From: Globisporangium splendens | Lineage: Eukaryota; Oomycota; Peronosporomycetes; Pythiales; Pythiaceae | Reading direction: 5' to 3' | DNA length: 64,000 bases | Assembly (NCBI GenBank): GCA_006386115.1 | Contig: VFIW01000054.1 | Coordinates: 219,333-283,332 of the forward strand | Shown here: piece after piece, positions 46,525-58,049 of the stretch | Layout of the letters: each line of letters begins with the position of its first letter | How positions within the stretch are numbered: position 1 is the stretch's first letter | Program-made: the position numbers and the translations under genes | Notes under the pieces: generated by a model | The model's input: only the letters and a program-made list of their open reading frames with translations | Databases searched by the model: none | What the model was told of the DNA's origin: nothing

Positions 46525-48167
46525 CTAAAACATCGACACAGACGTGCACCGGTGCACATCTTCAGGCACTGGCCTGAGTAGATGGAACTTGTTGAAGTTG
46601 ATGTGCACGCCGTCGAGCGTCTTCGACACGCAGTTCTCGAACATCATGTCCCACACGACGTCTTCGTCCGTGTACGAATAACGCGCTTGCATGGTGTTGG
46701 ACGTCGACGCATCGATGCCTTCGAGCACAGCGATGACTTCAAGTTCGGAATTGCGGAGGTGGTTGATGATTTGCGAGCGCGTCGGCTGCTTGTATGGGAG
46801 CTGCGCGCCGTTTCCGAGACCATCACGATTGCCATTCTCCATATCGATGATTCGCTGGGACGGATCTGGGAACGAAGGGCAGACATTCGGGTAGTGGCCG
46901 TCGTCTGGCAAGCATTCTGGAGGAAACAGTGGGCTCCATGGGTCAATTCGGTGCACGACCACTTGAGGAAGCACCATCAACAGCATCGCGCCAGTGTCGT
47001 CGTCAGGCTGTTGCACGCGCATTTGGTGGCACTGGAAGAGACTCTCGGCATTCCCGTCGTCATCGAACTCATGGCGTACGGCGTACAGACGCACATGCGC
47101 TTCCACCAGCTGATGTTTCCGGCGCTCGCAGACTTGAAACATCAAGTAGTAGCTGCCTCGGATGCGTCGGATAACAGCCGAGTTTGTAAACATGATCGTA
47201 CTCGCTCGTTTCTGGACAAAATAACAGCAACGAAAAAATACGTGAGAACTGGCCAACGAGTGATGATGACTGCGAGTGATGTTGTACATTTGCGCGCGCA
47301 AAGCGAGCGTAGAAGATGCCAATACAGATCGAATCCAGGAAAATGCCAGCAAACGACTGCGAAACATAAATACAAAAAAGTGAGTGTCAACTACAGCATA
47401 TGCCACAAACACGAAAGCGCATAATGACTGCTCTCGTTACCTCTAGCGTCAATAACGTGGCCATCGACGTGCATCCACCATAGAAGATATCGTTCGTAGG
47501 CGCGCCGTAGCCAATCGTCATCTACACAACAGCAAACCCAATTAAACCCACCACAAGTCAGCAGGAAGCGCACATACGTTAATAGGCAGAGAGACATCAT
47601 CCCGGCGGTGCACGTACGATCGTCTCGAGCGAGAAAATGTACGCCTCCATCATGGTCGAGAGCCCGACGTGGCATGTTTCGTATCGTCTCGATATATCCA
47701 AATACAGAATCGCGAAAAACAGGATCACGAAGAAGTACTGAACGACACAACAGCAACGCAGTATATCGTCAAATTAAGCTTCAGCGTCTCCTCGTACAGG
47801 CGCACACTCGGATCTTGAGAAATCACGTACCATGACGAAGATGCCCGTGACAATGCGCTTCGTCTTCGTGTGGATAAGCGTGTTGAACACATCCTGATAG
47901 TAAATCTGACGCCAATCGCCTCCAGAACGGTGCACACTGATCGCATATCATACCAGAAGGCAAACGCACAGTCAGCCATATTGCATCTGCGTGATAGTCA
48001 TCCCCTCACAAACAAGTGCATTACTTGTATTTGCCCGTGGACTGACTGAATCTTCCCGACCGGTCGACAAAGCGCTTGCGACGCGCACGCGGACCCGACG
48101 ACGCGTAGTTGAAGCTCCCTGTGTGTCCGCTGACCGTCGGCAGCAGCGGTTGGTCGGCGCTCCCCAT
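46525..48167 (-). CDS. Inward-rectifier potassium channel (Kir family)
   Basis: Six exons read from splice sites: 48167-48025, 47936-47831, 47737-47618, 47521-47441, 47356-47288 and 47211-46525; introns of 71-96 bp; 401 residues. The N-terminal RKRFVDRSG...YNVH block matches the Kir cytoplasmic start (RxRFVxKxGxCNV). Transmembrane helix 1 contains YFFVILFFAILYLDI. The selectivity filter TIGYG is at residues 125-129, and helix 2 includes GIFLDSICIGIFYARFARA. The C-terminal Kir domain reads RIRGSYYLMFQVCERRKHQLVEAHVR and later SELEVIAVLEGIDASTSNTMQARYSY. Kir channels are tetramers that set potassium conductance. The filter is split from the pore helix by an intron. Confidence 0.92.
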
Positions 48168-49063
48168 GTTTCGCTTCCTTCCTCAGCGACGGAATCCGAA
48201 ATGCCGCGTGGTGTGAAGAGAGAAGAGGAGGGGGAGAGAGCAGCAGCCGTTACACGGTGGCAGGAATCTTCGGGCGATGATGGTGGTGGAAGCAGAGGGG
48301 AGAGGAAGGCGCAGCGCGCGTGCGGCTGGCGGCGTCAGCTGCGAGTTCGGAGCTCCGGCTCAAGGAAAAGGCGATGGTTAACGTTAGATGGCTACCATGG
48401 AGATGGTCCCACCCGTGTTTCTTCTCTTGGAGACCTGAATAGAGAGCCCTCAGTAGACCAATGACATGCAAGGGATGGGATATTGTGGCTTTTGATTGGG
48501 TATTTATTGTCTCGAGAGTATTTTAGCCAATCAATCGCGGTAACAAGAAACCGGTATCACTACCGGTTTACTTTGTACAACTCAGCAGCATCCGGTTATG
48601 AACCAAGTGCAAGCATCTCACCTGCTCTTGACAATTGGAGACTATTGATAGAATCAGAACGATGTGCCACTTTGTATTTATTTCAGCCAATCATATCGGT
48701 TCGTATACCAGCTGGTCGCGAACCTAGAAATGAGGGGAAGGGGTACGCCCTCTGTTCTGGGTGTCGGCGTGCGGCGCATCTGCCAGTGCACCACCACCTC
48801 ATGCGCATGCCTCATGTGTGCGCTCTTCCTCATTCTAGTGCGTTCGCACGCCACGTTCTGTTAAAAGAGGCACCGCCCAGTGCGTCCTACGAAGTCAATC
48901 CCGCAATTCTGTAATCAGCGCTTGCCGCGTTCTATCTATTTCATCGGGACACGCCTAAAACAAGTCAGAGCAGCCGACTTCATTGGCTGCTCCACTGCGT
49001 GTCCGCTGTTGTTGGTTTGTGAGAACCTGTCTGAGCGTGTGGACGGTGACAGCGACGGGGGCC
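48168..49063. other. Divergent intergenic region
   Basis: Separates the Kir gene from the permease gene, transcribed away from each other. No gene is supported; the longest frames are not ATG-led or lack coding character. Confidence 0.4.
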
Positions 49064-51144
49064 ATGCGAGCGCCGGACAAGGACATCGAGCCCCAAATGC
49101 GCGAGCCCATGGCGCACACCCTCACGGGTCGCACCGAGCGCATTTCGAGGTACGTACATGTAGCTCTCACCGAATGCGCGCAGCATGCATGCGGCACAAT
49201 GAAGCGTGTGCAAATGCCTCACCTCACTGTCTATGTGGTCTCTGTGCTGTGCTCCGATGGCTTCACATGGTTGCTGATTGATATTGCGGTCTCAACAGCT
49301 TGAGTACCCCGAGCGATGCGTCCCAGTTTGTCGTCATGGAAGACAGCGACGTGGACGGCGTGGAGCTCAATGCTGAGACCGCGGACGGGACTGACCCGCG
49401 CAAAGAGCGCGTGCTCACCGCTTTCTCGCTGCTTGCGCTCTGCTTCTTTGCGATTTGCGGTGGTCCCGTCGGCTCCGAGCCAATCGTCACAGGTATGCCA
49501 CTGCCCGGTGTGAATGAAGGAGGTTGTGTGTGCTGATGTAGACAACTCTAATGAGCGGTTTTTCTTAACTCTGTGCACTGTTAGCTGGCGGTCCTGCGGC
49601 TGGCATCATGGCGCTGACGCTGTTTCCGATCCTGTTTTACGTCCCAATGAGTCTGCTGGTCACGGAACTGGTGTCGGCGATCCCAGGCGCAGGTACGATC
49701 TCCAAGGCGGTCTTTTCTTCTTCATAACAGAGTCTGATAGATGCTTTTTGTTTCCTGATTGCATACTTCAGGTGGTCATGCATACTGGATCGCGCTCGCG
49801 TTCGGTCCGCAGTGTGGATTCCAAGCCGGGTACTGGTCCTGGGTCGCCAACTGCATCAACTGTGCGCTGTTCTCGTCCATCGCAGTCAGCTCCTTCGTCG
49901 GCAGTCGCTCTGTCACCGAAGACCGATCGACGACCGAGGAGATCCTCAGACAGGGTCTGCCGATCTTTCTCGCCATTCCGGGGTTTCTCAGTCTGCGTCG
50001 CGTCGGCCACCTGGTCTCCGTCGTGTTTGTCGGTGTGATGCTTCCTTACACTGTACGTACCTGCTGTTGCTGTCGCACACGTAGGATAGCTCTGGTTTGA
50101 TTCACGGATGCAAACTGTGCTTCTCTCTGTATCATTGGCTGTAGGCGCTCACGATCTGGGGCTTTATCGCGGCGAAGCAATGGAGCGTGCTCGGCGAGTT
50201 CCGGTATAAGGGCACGGTGCTAGGGCTGTCGTCATCGTCATCGCCTTCGTCTATATCCTGGGGCACCATTAGCAGCAGTGCCGATGACGCGTCATCGAGC
50301 CACTCCGCGGGCTTCGAGTTGGACTACGTGACTATGATCACCTCGCTGATCTGGAACTACCATGGCTTCCACAACCTCTCAGTGTTTGCGACCGAAGTCC
50401 AGGACCCGGTGTCCTCGTACCGACGAGTGATGCTCTTCTCCTTCTTGCTGATCCCATTGACGTACCTGGTACCCGTGATCGCGGCTGTGGCCAACAACCA
50501 CCCGCCATGGACGGAATGGGTTGACGGCTCCATTGGGGACGTCGTGCTCACGTTTGGGGGCACCCCGATGTATGTGCTCGTCGTGGCCATGATGTTCTTC
50601 AGCACCATGGGATTGTACCTCACCAGCTTGATCAGCAGCGCATTCCTCGCGAGTGGCATGGCGGACAAACGCTTTGCACCCGCTGGGCTTGGCATGTACG
50701 TACCTCTATTTTGCATTGCTGCTCTTTGCACGTGGATGCTGACGCTTTGTGGATCTGGTGATGAACGATAACAGCACGGCTCAAAGTACAACACACGGTG
50801 CGATTCTCTGTAGTCTCCCCGTGATTCTCATCATCGTGAACGTCGACTCGGACGACATGGTGCGCATCTCGAACGCACTCGGGGGGCTCGGCAGCATCAC
50901 GCTGATCCTCGCTGCCATCCGGCTGCGCTTCACGATGAGAGGTCTTCATCGCCCGACCAAGCTCTGCGGAGACTTGCATCCTGTGTTCATGATACTCGCG
51001 CTGCTGTTCCCAATGGCGTGTCTGGGGTTCTCCACTGTGTACGCGTTTCGATCGCTGATAAGTGGCACGTTGGCCACCGTCTTCGTGCTCATCGGCTTCG
51101 TGTATGGGAAGCAGGGGAACTTCAGCAAGTTCCAACGGGAGTGA
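49064..51144 (+). CDS. APC-superfamily permease, polyamine-uptake (PUT/LAT) type
   Basis: Six exons: 49064-49149, 49299-49492, 49585-49692, 49772-50052, 50145-50695 and 50814-51144; 516 residues. Early blocks such as ICGGPVGSEPIVTAGGP, ELVSAIPGAGGHAYWIALAFGP and GFQAGYWSWVANCINCALF align in order with the plant PUT/RMV1 polyamine transporters. A later cytoplasmic-looking loop is Ser-rich. The number of hydrophobic segments is consistent with 12 helices. Polyamine transport is the best guess; amino-acid transport is the alternative. It is convergent with the YaaA-family gene, with 85 bases between stops. Confidence 0.88.
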
Positions 51145-51229
51145 GCAGATCATGGCGACGATGTAGTTGATGCAGGTAGGTATTTGCGGTACAAAGTGGG
51201 CACGCCCTCGCAGGGATGCTTTATTTATT

Positions 51230-52570
51230 CTATCCAGTCTTTCGTCTTTTCCGTGTGGACACTATCGTTGGCTGCTTGGTCTCCGCTGAGTCTTCTGCTT
51301 CTGGCACAGTGTCGTCCTTTGCATTCTTCTTCTTTGGCTCTTCTTTCACGCTTGGAGCTTTTAGCGATTGCTGCTCTTTCTTCAATCTTGCCTTCGCTTG
51401 GATCTCCTGAAGCACTTGCTTCTGCTTTGCAGCAGTGCGGTTGAACACAAACGTGGTATCATTCGAGGCTGTTGTCGTGAAGATGTACCCTTCGAGGTCA
51501 AACTTCTTGATGCCCTCGATCGAGTTCACTTGGTTCTGGATAAGGTACCGACACATGAGTCCGCGCGCGCGTTTCGCATACACAGACTTGATCTTCCCGT
51601 CGTCCTGGAAAACACAGTCAATGACTTGAATGTCGTCATCGAGTGCGTCCAGTGGGATACTCTTGAAATACTCCTGCGACGCCACGTTCACAATCACTTT
51701 CTGCTCCTTCTTCATCTCATTCTCACGAAAGTACGCGTTGATCTGCTCCGACAGGGTCGTGTCCCAGAAGGTGTAGAGGTCTTTTCCCCTCGAGTTGGCG
51801 AACTTTTGCCCCATTTCGAGACGATACGCTTGGATGAGATCCAATGGGCGAAGAATGCCTGTGGCAGCAAGGTAAACTGCGGTATTAGTCTACATTCCGC
51901 GTGCATGAAGCAGTATGTGTGGGGAGAGTCCACTATACCGTAGAGTCCGCACAAGATGCGCAGATGGTCCTGAGCATATTTCAGTTCCTTGTCAGAGAGC
52001 TCCTGCGCGGCCAGTCCTACAACGATACAAGCAATCAGCATAATGAAAGCCCCCAATACGCACACACAGATTGTCAAAGCGATGGATCTGGTACCTTGAT
52101 ACGCTGGTCCATTGAACGACAGCACGGCTTGCTTGTGGGTCTCATCTGGCACCAGGTCCACTTCTTTCTTCTCGTCAGCCACGATCGCAAAGTTTTGAAA
52201 GCTGCGAAAAGTGGGGGATATCCACAGTGTCAGAATAGAATCTCTAGAAAAGTTATAGCCCTCGGAACAAACAAACAAACAAACAAACACACACACAAGA
52301 CGTACCGTTCATAGTTCAGCTTGGCAAGCGCGTCGCTCACTCCGAGCAGCGACTTGACCTTGGCTTGCGAGAGCTCCTGGAGCTGCTTGACCTGTCACGG
52401 TTTGTTGTCTGTCAGTGCTTCAGTTTCGCTGCATTCGGACATGCAAATGTACGCACCAGGATGTGCGCTTCATTGAGTAGTTGCGGTGTACTGCAGGGTT
52501 TCGCTGCGGAGAGCGTCATGTCCAGCGTCTTGGCTGGCGACAGCAAGTAGAGCAACTGCGCTGCCGTCAT
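51230..52570 (-). CDS. YaaA-family (peroxide-stress, DUF328) protein with basic C-terminal tail
   Basis: Five exons: 52570-52457, 52391-52306, 52201-52095, 52016-51939 and 51858-51230; 337 residues. The family signature LSPAKTLD is at residues 10-17, followed by [42 protein letters not shown] and IVNVASQEYF. Bacterial YaaA limits iron-dependent oxidative damage and binds DNA. The last 75 residues are an added Lys/Glu-rich tail ending RKRRKTG, which looks like a nuclear localisation signal. ATG 52570 is chosen because it places the conserved start at the N-terminus. Confidence 0.9.
52266..52298. repeat. Simple repeat in intron 2 of the YaaA-family gene
   Basis: About five AAAC units run directly into a short CA repeat, just inside the donor side of the second intron (52202-52305). 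A candidate polymorphic microsatellite. Confidence 0.8.
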
Positions 52571-53077
52571 GATGCTTCGTGCCAGTGCTGTCGGATAATT
52601 TGGCAGTTGGAAATGAGTGGCTAACTGCACCATAACAACTCTTCTAAGTACGCTATTTCTCATCGGTCTCCACGAATACCGAGTTACACAGAAAATATGG
52701 AAATACCGTGATCATCATCTCCAACTAATCTGTCTCGCGCACTCTCTGAGGAAAAAAAAGAAGGACACGACCTGTCAAAAAATGGTTGGTCAATGTGTTT
52801 TCCTCCAATCAAAGTGGTCTGAACCCTCCAAAGAGACCTTTGATTGGCTGAAACGCACACATCAGATGTCCTTTTTGACCTCTTCCGTATAGGTAGGTAC
52901 GCACACAGCCAGACAAAGCAAGAAGCAACAAGCAGGAAGAGGCCAAGCGCCATCGCTCGCCGTCTCCAGAGCGCTCTGTACGTGGGCTGTGGGCATCGCA
53001 TCGCGCTCTACGTGCGCCTCAGTCATTGCCAGCGCTTTGCTGCGTCTGTGTGGGTCGTTGTATCGGTAGTTATCAGT
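52571..53077. promoter_or_regulatory. Divergent promoter region of the YaaA-family and RabGAP genes
   Basis: A 507-base region between divergent starts. An initiator-like AGTCATTGCCAGCGCTTT lies at about 53021-53038 on the plus strand, roughly 40-55 bases before the RabGAP ATG at 53078. No coding sequence is supported. Confidence 0.45.
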
Positions 53078-55756
53078 ATGGAGGGCGTGCTGTGGGTGCG
53101 CATAAGCCGCGGCAAGTTGCTGCGCGGGTGGCAGAAGCGCTACTTCATTCTCACCGACGACGGGCTGCTGCGCGAGTTTGCCGAGATCACGGAAGCGCCG
53201 GCGCCACCGACAGCAGCAGGTGCAGCCACAGCGACGTCGGCATCCAGTAAGCGACGCTTTACGACACCACCCAGTGGCTCGCTGTCGTCGCAGGACGCGC
53301 TCGTCTCCCGAAGCGGCATGATGCTCAAAGAGGAGATCGACGTGCTCGGGTCGACGATGAAGACGCTGCCATTCCCGCTTGTAGGGCGCCAGTTTGTGTT
53401 TCAGATCACCAAGAAAGGCGTGTTCCGACTGAGCTTGGGTGCGAAGAGCGGCGAGGACATGCACCAGTGGATGAATGCGCTGAAGGCCGTCACGAGTCTC
53501 CCGTGGGCAGACGCCAGAAGACAGCGCAGTCCATCGATCAGTGGGCGAATGCCTCCGTCAGCGCCATGGACGCGGTCGCCGTCGTTGGAGATTGGGACGT
53601 CGAGAACAGAGGACGATTTCCTGGACATTCCTGTGCTGCATCCAAACGATATGGCAAAGTTCATCAGCGGGTACGAATGGGTGGACGAGCGCGTCAAGAC
53701 CACACGCGACATCACGCTTGGTGGTGTCTCTATCCCGCGCGGATCGATCCTGGTCGCTGCGAACGGCATCTCCCTGCAAACGCTGACAGTCGACGAGATC
53801 AAACTCATGCTCAAGCCATCGAGAGGCATCACTTCGGGGTTGCGCTTCTTGCGCACGCCGTACAAGAAAGGTGTGCTCAAGTGCAAGATGTGCTTCAGTT
53901 TGACGACACAGCTGAAGACCATTGCGCAGTACCGCAGTGGCTTGCGTGATTGGAAACAGCAAATCGTGGAAGTCGATGGCGAGGTGCTGACCTGCTACCC
54001 GCGCGCAGACGCCAAGTCGAACAAAGCGAGACGTTTGATTCCGCTCACGGGTGGATGCACTGTGAAGACAGTGCACGAAATCGTTGCGGAGCAAAAGTTC
54101 TGCTTTATGGTATCTGCGAAGGCGTACTCGATGCTGTTCCAGGCGAGATCCGAAGAAGAGGTACGCCACTGGACCGAAGTGATTCAGCGCGCCATCCATC
54201 TCGCCGAGGGCGTGCTGCCGGGCCAACACGATCGACCGTCGCTCGACAACATGCAGTTGCAAAGCTCATTGAACATGCGGAATCTGCAAAACAGCCTCGA
54301 GTTCTTGGATGCAGACGACCAACTTTATCCAGTGACACGCCAGACGTCTGTACCGACTGATGACGAATGGGAGACAACCAGTAGCGATGGAGCGCTAGGG
54401 AGCCCCGTGCACCCTTCGTCAGACGACTGGGACAGTGCGACGCAGCGTGCTGCCTACTTGCCAGCCAACGATCTGTCCGAGATGCTCTTCTTTCTCCAGC
54501 GCAGCGGTCGTCTCGTGGAAGCGTTCCAGCTCATGGGGCGAAACACGTCGCATCGGTCCGAGTATTGGAAAAAGATCTTTCTGTGGGCGCTCGATCCGAT
54601 TGAACGAGACGCGTTTGAACACTTGCTGGCGCTCCCACTTGCAGACGAGTAAGTTTTGTTTATTATTTTGTGTTGGCGATGGTGCTGCGCTCTTAATTGC
54701 AACAATTCCATCACTGTGTATTGCAGAGACAACGTTCAGGTGCAGAAGGACATTCCACGCACATCCAAGTGGCTGGCTGGTTCTGCAGGTGCCCCCAAGC
54801 TTGGTGCGGATGCAAGTGCGATTCGTTTAGAGCGTCTCGAGCGGGTGTTGCAGGCATTTCTCGCTGGCTGCACAGCGCACGTGCGTACGGACGAAGAAGA
54901 GGAGGAAGAAGCTGGCGGCACAGCACCTCGGGAAGGCAGCAAGAACTTTTACATGCAGGGTATGAACGGGCTCGCGTTCATCTTGCTCGAAGTGCTCGAG
55001 GAGGATGAGATCGTCGCGTTCCAGTTTTTCCGTGGCATCATCTCGCGCATCCTCCCTCACGTGTTTGGGATCTGCTGGGAGGGCACGGAGCGGGACAATT
55101 TCGATCTCTTCAGCTCGTTGGTTGAGGTTGGAAACATTCTGCAAGACGTTGTGGCGCTGCATCTTCCGAACTTCAGTGGAGCCATGGACGACGCTGGGAT
55201 CCCTGTGTGTCTCTTGGCGTACAAGTGGTTCCCGACGCTGTTCTCCGATATCTCGCTGATGGCGCACAAGACGCAGCTCCGGTTCGACACGCTGCTCGTG
55301 ATTTGGGACATCTGTCTGTTGATGGGGCTGGAAGGCATCTTCTGCGTCTCTCTCGCGCTGTTCAGCACCGCTGAAGAGCACGTCGTGGGTCTCGGTCGTG
55401 ACGCCAGTGCCGAGCAGATCAGCAATGCGCTCGTGCACGTGATTTCGCAGATTAAGCCTGAAGACCTCGTCACGAGTGTGTGCGAAGTGCTGGAGCTGTG
55501 CAGTCATCCAGTGTTGCTGAAGCTCCGCAATGGCCATCGCCGACGATTGCAACTCGGGTACGCCAAGCAGAAGTACGATGGCCTGCGCTCCCAAGTGCCT
55601 GCTGCGATCGGGGCAGCAAACTCTATGGCGAATCGTGGGGCTATGGCGCCGAAAGTCTCGCCTCGGATGACAGTGAAAGACTTGGATTCTGGCAAGTTAT
55701 TTAAGATCTCGCAAACGGGGAGCATGCTCTTGCCCGTCATGAAGGCGATTCAATAA
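53078..55756 (+). CDS. PH-PH-TBC domain protein, predicted Rab GTPase-activating protein
   Basis: Two exons, 53078-54648 and 54727-55756, with a 78 bp GTAAGT...CAG intron; 866 residues. The PH domain at about 1-145 (GVLWVRISRGK...WQKRYFIL) has a long insert. A PDZ-like stretch lies around 200-265 (SIPRGSILVAANGISLQTL). A second PH domain (RSGLRDWKQQIVEVDGEVLTCY, ending EEEVRHWTEVIQRA) follows, then the TBC domain from about 525. The catalytic Arg is in DIPRT (532-536) and the catalytic Gln in YMQGM (599-603). Both fingers are present, so active GAP function is likely; the Rab partner is unknown. Confidence 0.9.
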
Positions 55757-56015
55757 GATAGGGTACTCAAATAGGTCATATCACATTATTAGTACCACCA
55801 CACTATTCGTCCACATGAATTCGGGTCGTTTTTGAAAACAGGACATGTTCGATTTTTCTCCGAGATGAGAGTTGAGATCAGGGCAAAGTCGCCTAATTTA
55901 GAGTGAATGCACCCTCCGGATCTGTCAGGAAGACATGACGAATGGGTGCTTCGCCACATGCAGGACTCGCATGCAGTTTCTAATTCGCCGCGTGGGGGGT
56001 TAACGCAGCGACGCA
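55757..56015. other. Short intergenic region
   Basis: Lies between two plus-strand genes. Nothing recognisable is present. Confidence 0.4.
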
Positions 56016-57353
56016 ATGCAGCTCTCTGTTCTACGGCTGCTGGTGGCGGCCATTGGCGCGTTGCTGTGCGTCGCAGCAGCAGAGAACGCCACCGACGTCC
56101 CACTGACAAGCGACGCTGTGGCCGATGTGGTGGAGCAGATGCTCCATGAGCAGTTTCCAGCGAACTACGACGGCAGCACCATGCACCTCGTGTTCAGCAT
56201 GAGCTGCGACCAAGGCCACCGCTTGCTGCTCGCGACGGTGATCCAGGAGTCTGCGACGCGCGTCGGCCAGCGCGGACCGATCACGCAGATCATCGCCGGG
56301 TGCACGGACGAGCAAAAGACGCAGATCCTGACCGAGCCGCGGTTCTATTACGACTTCCGTGTGCACTTCACGCCGGGGTATTCGCCGCATCCAACACCAG
56401 AGATCAACGACGACTACATGCCGTACAACAAACCGTTTTCCCTGCGCCATTGGCTGCAGAACGCGAACCCTCCTGTGCAGCACGACGTGATCGCACTCGT
56501 GGATGGCGACTTTGTGTTCTTTAAGCCGCTGGAAGTGAACACGGGCCGGAGCGTGACCAAGTACTACCATGGGAAACGCGATCCTGCGACTGTGACCGAC
56601 GAAGTCCGCGATGGCGTCGCGATTGCGCAGGACTGGACGAACTACATGGGTAGTGGGTACTTTGGCAACGGCAAAGCAAAGATCATGTGTGCGGGGAAGC
56701 CGTGCTTCGACGTGTCCGCGGAAGACGGGCAGGAATACTACGCCAGCACGGGACCGCCGTACATCATGACGAAGCACGACATGCTCGCGTTCATTGACGA
56801 TTACTGCGATTTCGTGGTCCAGGGCCGCAAGATCGACCCGGATAGCTGGATGGCGGAGATGTTCGGCTACGGTGTCGCTGCCGCGAACCACGGCATTAAG
56901 CACACGATCTTGTCAAACTTGGGTGTCACGCACCCGTCGCACTTGGGCCAAGGCAACGAGTACTGGACGTTCCTAGACACCAACACGTTCAAGGTGAACC
57001 CGTGCGCCGACTCGTACGAGATCCCTGTACCAGAGGATCCACCTGTGGGTGTCCACTTTTGCCAGCACTACCTGCTGGGGGACAAGGGCCGGTATTTCTA
57101 CAAGTACGCGATCCCGCGGGATGTGATCACGTGCGAGCAGATGATGCTGGCCGTGCCGAAGGCGTCCGAGTACAACGCCATCGAGACCTTGTACCAGGAC
57201 AACGCCGAGACGCGCTCCAAGAAGCGCCACGAGGTGTGGGCCGAGTGCACGCTCACCAAGTCGATCAACCGCGCGCTGCATCTGCTCAAGACGCACATGT
57301 GCGCCGGCACGGGCTACAACACGTTCCAGGGTCTGGAGCTCAGCAAAGATTAA
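56016..57353 (+). CDS. Peptidyl-serine/hydroxyproline glycosyltransferase-like protein (HPAT/SGT1 type)
   Basis: Single exon, 445 residues. A signal peptide ([22 protein letters not shown]) directs it to the secretory pathway. The family opening [20 protein letters not shown] is at about residue 56, and the DxD-type metal site VDGDF is at residues 162-166. Later blocks [14 protein letters not shown] and [19 protein letters not shown] are typical of plant and algal hydroxyproline O-arabinosyltransferases and peptidyl-serine galactosyltransferases. It probably glycosylates secreted wall proteins in the Golgi. The donor sugar (arabinose or galactose) cannot be told from sequence. It is predicted soluble after cleavage unless the N-terminal helix is an anchor. 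Confidence 0.85.
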   Translation: MQLSVLRLLVAAIGALLCVAAAENATDVPLTSDAVADVVEQMLHEQFPANYDGSTMHLVFSMSCDQGHRLLLATVIQESATRVGQRGPITQIIAGCTDEQKTQILTEPRFYYDFRVHFTPGYSPHPTPEINDDYMPYNKPFSLRHWLQNANPPVQHDVIALVDGDFVFFKPLEVNTGRSVTKYYHGKRDPATVTDEVRDGVAIAQDWTNYMGSGYFGNGKAKIMCAGKPCFDVSAEDGQEYYASTGPPYIMTKHDMLAFIDDYCDFVVQGRKIDPDSWMAEMFGYGVAAANHGIKHTILSNLGVTHPSHLGQGNEYWTFLDTNTFKVNPCADSYEIPVPEDPPVGVHFCQHYLLGDKGRYFYKYAIPRDVITCEQMMLAVPKASEYNAIETLYQDNAETRSKKRHEVWAECTLTKSINRALHLLKTHMCAGTGYNTFQGLELSKD

Positions 57354-57985
57354 TTGAACGGGAACGACGACGAAGGCAGATGGTTTTTATGCACGCTGCG
57401 TGTGACTCGACTGGCTTTCATCGCGAGCATTAGCGTCAAAAGTAGATGCCAATTATGCAAAGAATGCATGAAGAGGTGCCTTTCCTCCACTTTGCGGTTT
57501 TAACAATCATCACGTCGGACTCGTTGCAAACTGATATCTCATGCGGTTGCAGGTTTCCATATGTTGGTCCTGATTGAAGCAAAGCGTGATGGTCATTTTC
57601 TTTCGGCGCTGACGATCGCCACGAGGGACTTGATGTAAAAAACGCAGGCGTCGTCATCACTGGATGCCACACATTCACTGTGTGCTGGATGGCAACTTTA
57701 CCTTGAAAGACTCCTTTCTCGGTGGGACACGTAGCGCCCGAGCCATCTGGGGCAACCTATTACTGCGGCGCACAGTCGTACGATCGATGGATGGAGGCAC
57801 CAAAGTCAGGATCGGAAGGGAAGAGAGCTGGTGATGGAACGGCGCGTGAAGAGGAGCGCAATCGCAGGCATTCAGAACGCGCTTGCTGGTCATAACTCTG
57901 GCCTTGCCACTAATCCTACAGCGTGGTAAACGTCCGACCAACGGAAACATCGTTTGCTTGTGTGCCTGCTTTGCCGTACCGTTCA
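57354..57985. other. Intergenic region
   Basis: No gene is seen. The first part will include the 3' UTR of the glycosyltransferase gene. Confidence 0.4.
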
Positions 57986-58003
57986 GTCTCATTCGCGAAC
58001 AAG
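57986..58003 (+). promoter_or_regulatory. Initiator-like element of FBT member B
   Basis: GTCTCATTCGCGAACAAG fits the start of the oomycete initiator (CTCATTYY). It lies about 50-64 bases before ATG 58050. The same 14-base core, GTCTCATTCGCGAA, precedes member C at 60515-60528. Confidence 0.6.
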
Positions 58004-58049
58004 ACGCTGCTTACACTGAGATATTCCGAGCGCAGCACACAAGTTCGCG

